Assembly: GCA_904420585.1 (NCBI GenBank)
Contig: CAJFVX010000064.1
Coordinates: forward strand, 1-51,794
Length of the DNA stretch: 51,794 bases
Origin: Candidatus Howiella intestinavium
GTDB taxonomy: Bacteria > Bacillota > Clostridia > Oscillospirales > Acutalibacteraceae
Direction: 5' to 3'
Part shown: one piece after another, positions 51,301-51,794 of the stretch
Numbering within the stretch: the first letter of the stretch is position 1
How the letters are laid out: each line of letters begins with the position of its first letter
Made by a program: the position numbers and the translations under genes
The notes under the pieces: generated by a model
Told to the model about the DNA's origin: nothing
What the model saw: only the letters and a program-made list of their open reading frames with translations
Database searches by the model: none

Positions 51301-51794
51301 ACGGCAGCAGCATGAGCCTTAAATTCATGAACTACAATCCCGAGGCTATCGGTTTGTCCACCACCCTGCAGAATTTTACGGGCAACACCAACACCGTAAC
51401 GGTTACCAGCCTGACGGCAGAAAAGCTTACCGATACCAACACGGCCGAAGAGCCTGAAAAGGTAAAGCCGGTGACCACAACTGTGGAGAACGCTGTGCAG
51501 GACAATCAGCTGCTTATCACCCTGGAGCCTTATTCCTATACGGTGGTGCAGATTGAGAAAAAATCTGAACCGGAGCCCATTGACCCCTCGAACCAGACGC
51601 TGGAAGAGGCAAAAGCGGCAGCGGAAGAGGCCGTGGCAGGCATAAAGCCGGACAACGGAGTGACGGCAGAGGATTATATGAACGCGGTGGAGGCGGTGCT
51701 GACAAACGACGCCATCCAGGCGGAGTGGAGCGAAGCCTTTACGAAGACCGAGGCTACAACCGAAGCCCCCGGCAGCCTGCGGGGCGTTATCTCC
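48327..51794 (+). CDS. Secreted GH51 alpha-L-arabinofuranosidase with PA14 domain (partial)
   Basis: 1,156 residues seen; open to the window edge. The signal peptide ends near residue 30 (PAALAADG). A PA14 domain follows (WAEYYSGRDCDTF to GTMQLMWST). GH51 starts at VSPYLYGACMEDVNHELYGG, and a concanavalin/CBM-like insert runs from about residue 310 to 630. The barrel has acid/base E778 in EFGNEEKVNESY and nucleophile E892 in VIFEYNANIHEF. After the C-terminal sandwich (PYSYTVVQIEK) comes a charged domain (LEEAKAAAEEAVAGI) homologous to the one just before the dockerin of the broken GH38-related gene, so a dockerin probably follows outside the window. It would release arabinofuranose from arabinoxylan or pectic arabinan. 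ATG 48327 has GATGGAGG upstream. Confidence 0.92.
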   Translation, partial: MKTKQKLRALLSSVLAVSVAAVSLPAALAADGAENGLWAEYYSGRDCDTFVTSTREETVDHIWTDSSLPLGMDSVEEFSVRWTGNIVAEEAGAYTIYTNVDDGLQLYIDGELVISDGGPHTPVESSASFNWEAGSVHSIRMEYYNGELGGTMQLMWSTPSSGKTVIPEKNLTLTDEAAVDWIIGEDTIAAEGHIYWEDTATYTIVLESYDEDGTLVDSVETRRPRGEPSIWESDTLTYAEGMTYKAYMTDRGGNKISPVVEKLYGVDAYLDVDASNVVGEVSPYLYGACMEDVNHELYGGIWSQMVYGESFAEPSSSAAAGFAPAGGEWKTAVEDGETIITVARQDNGPKMVLDDTDCESGMFSADVWFEGDGPVGFIVKTSQAAPGADNFYGYEVGLMNGQVKVARHENNYDASSERFYASSDIRPGAWVNLKVETTRDNIAVYVNNVKLGDYPTVASVTSGSMALRAWNGAGKYKNFQFQAAGGELQNIAIPTFDKFVSGMWESVERGTAEGTWALDKSAPYTKNLTSTGAQSQEINFVSGEGAIGVNNMGLNRKGMNFEANKEYEGYVYIRSEDAAEVYVVLESADGSVQYDETKLEVAGGSEWAKYSFTITPDAKDAAGRMSIELRQPGSVDLAYAFLQPGEWGRYKGLPVRKDVAEKLEEQNVSILRFGGCMANAGDYKWKNMLGAPEDRPTYTGWWYGYSSFGFGIIEFLDLCEALGVIGVPDFSSYESAQDMADFMDFATGTDESNEWVQLRIEMGHPEPYNLPYLEFGNEEKVNESYAARFNAVAPSIWEKDEDIILIVGDFGYGDVITDPNNLTNTAGGITNLNGRKSMLELAKEHGRTIYFDVHIWTDTPHSTPNFVEVLGSLYDALHEVCPGTDAKLVIFEYNANIHEFNRALGNAFATIETEKNSDIFAIVCSANSLQVDGHNDNGWDQGLVFMNNDSAWLQPPAYMTQMGHNSYQPNLLEGTLDREIVDMNYSASISEDGSSMSLKFMNYNPEAIGLSTTLQNFTGNTNTVTVTSLTAEKLTDTNTAEEPEKVKPVTTTVENAVQDNQLLITLEPYSYTVVQIEKKSEPEPIDPSNQTLEEAKAAAEEAVAGIKPDNGVTAEDYMNAVEAVLTNDAIQAEWSEAFTKTEATTEAPGSLRGVIS

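Overview
The window looks like chromosomal DNA of a GC-rich anaerobic Clostridia-type Firmicute, probably a plant- or glycan-degrading gut or rumen organism of the Oscillospiraceae/Ruminococcaceae kind. The evidence is consensus sigma-A promoters, strong AGGAGG-type ribosome sites, several TTG/GTG starts, the clostridial gene order dxs-tlyA-nadK-argR-recN, and several very large secreted glycosidases that end in dockerin modules. No rRNA, tRNA, transposase, phage structural gene or CRISPR array was seen.

Layout. 1-639 (minus) is a cell-wall amidase cut by the window edge. 801-3263 is a cytoplasmic GH38 alpha-mannosidase. 3772-11610 is a raffinose-family oligosaccharide operon: LacI repressor, GH36 alpha-galactosidase, binding protein, two permeases and a sucrose-phosphorylase-family enzyme. 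Its promoter is overlapped by a perfect 24-bp palindrome. 11675-13322 (minus) holds a GntR/HutC regulator and a ROK sugar kinase. They are divergent from 13610-22027, which holds a two-domain mannose-6-phosphate isomerase and a giant GH38-related dockerin protein. That giant gene is split by a one-base frameshift and lacks a signal peptide.

22434-24360 carries CorA and a DUF2461 protein. 24507-30152 is a 1,881-residue secreted GH38 enzyme with CBM6/35-like, FIVAR-like and dockerin modules. 30322-32275 (minus) holds a cytoplasmic GH43 enzyme and an SDR reductase resembling YmfI. 32480-39298 is a housekeeping operon: GT2, dxs, tlyA, nadK, argR, recN. 39370-43749 (minus) is a secreted GH78 rhamnosidase with two nested lectin-like modules and a dockerin. 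44028-44570 is a divergent DUF47 protein. 44696-48088 is a secreted GH67 alpha-glucuronidase with a dockerin. 48327 to the window end is a secreted PA14-GH51 arabinofuranosidase cut by the window edge.

How it fits together (inference). Secreted enzymes attack mannose-, rhamnose-, glucuronate- and arabinose-bearing glycans and probably assemble on a scaffold encoded elsewhere. Imported products are handled by the cytoplasmic GH38, GH36, GH43 and phosphorylase. ROK kinase plus isomerase would take mannose to fructose-6-phosphate. All four visible dockerins share an unusual Cys-Arg pair at the cohesin-contact position in both repeats. No cohesin or scaffoldin gene and no ABC sugar ATPase is present in the window.
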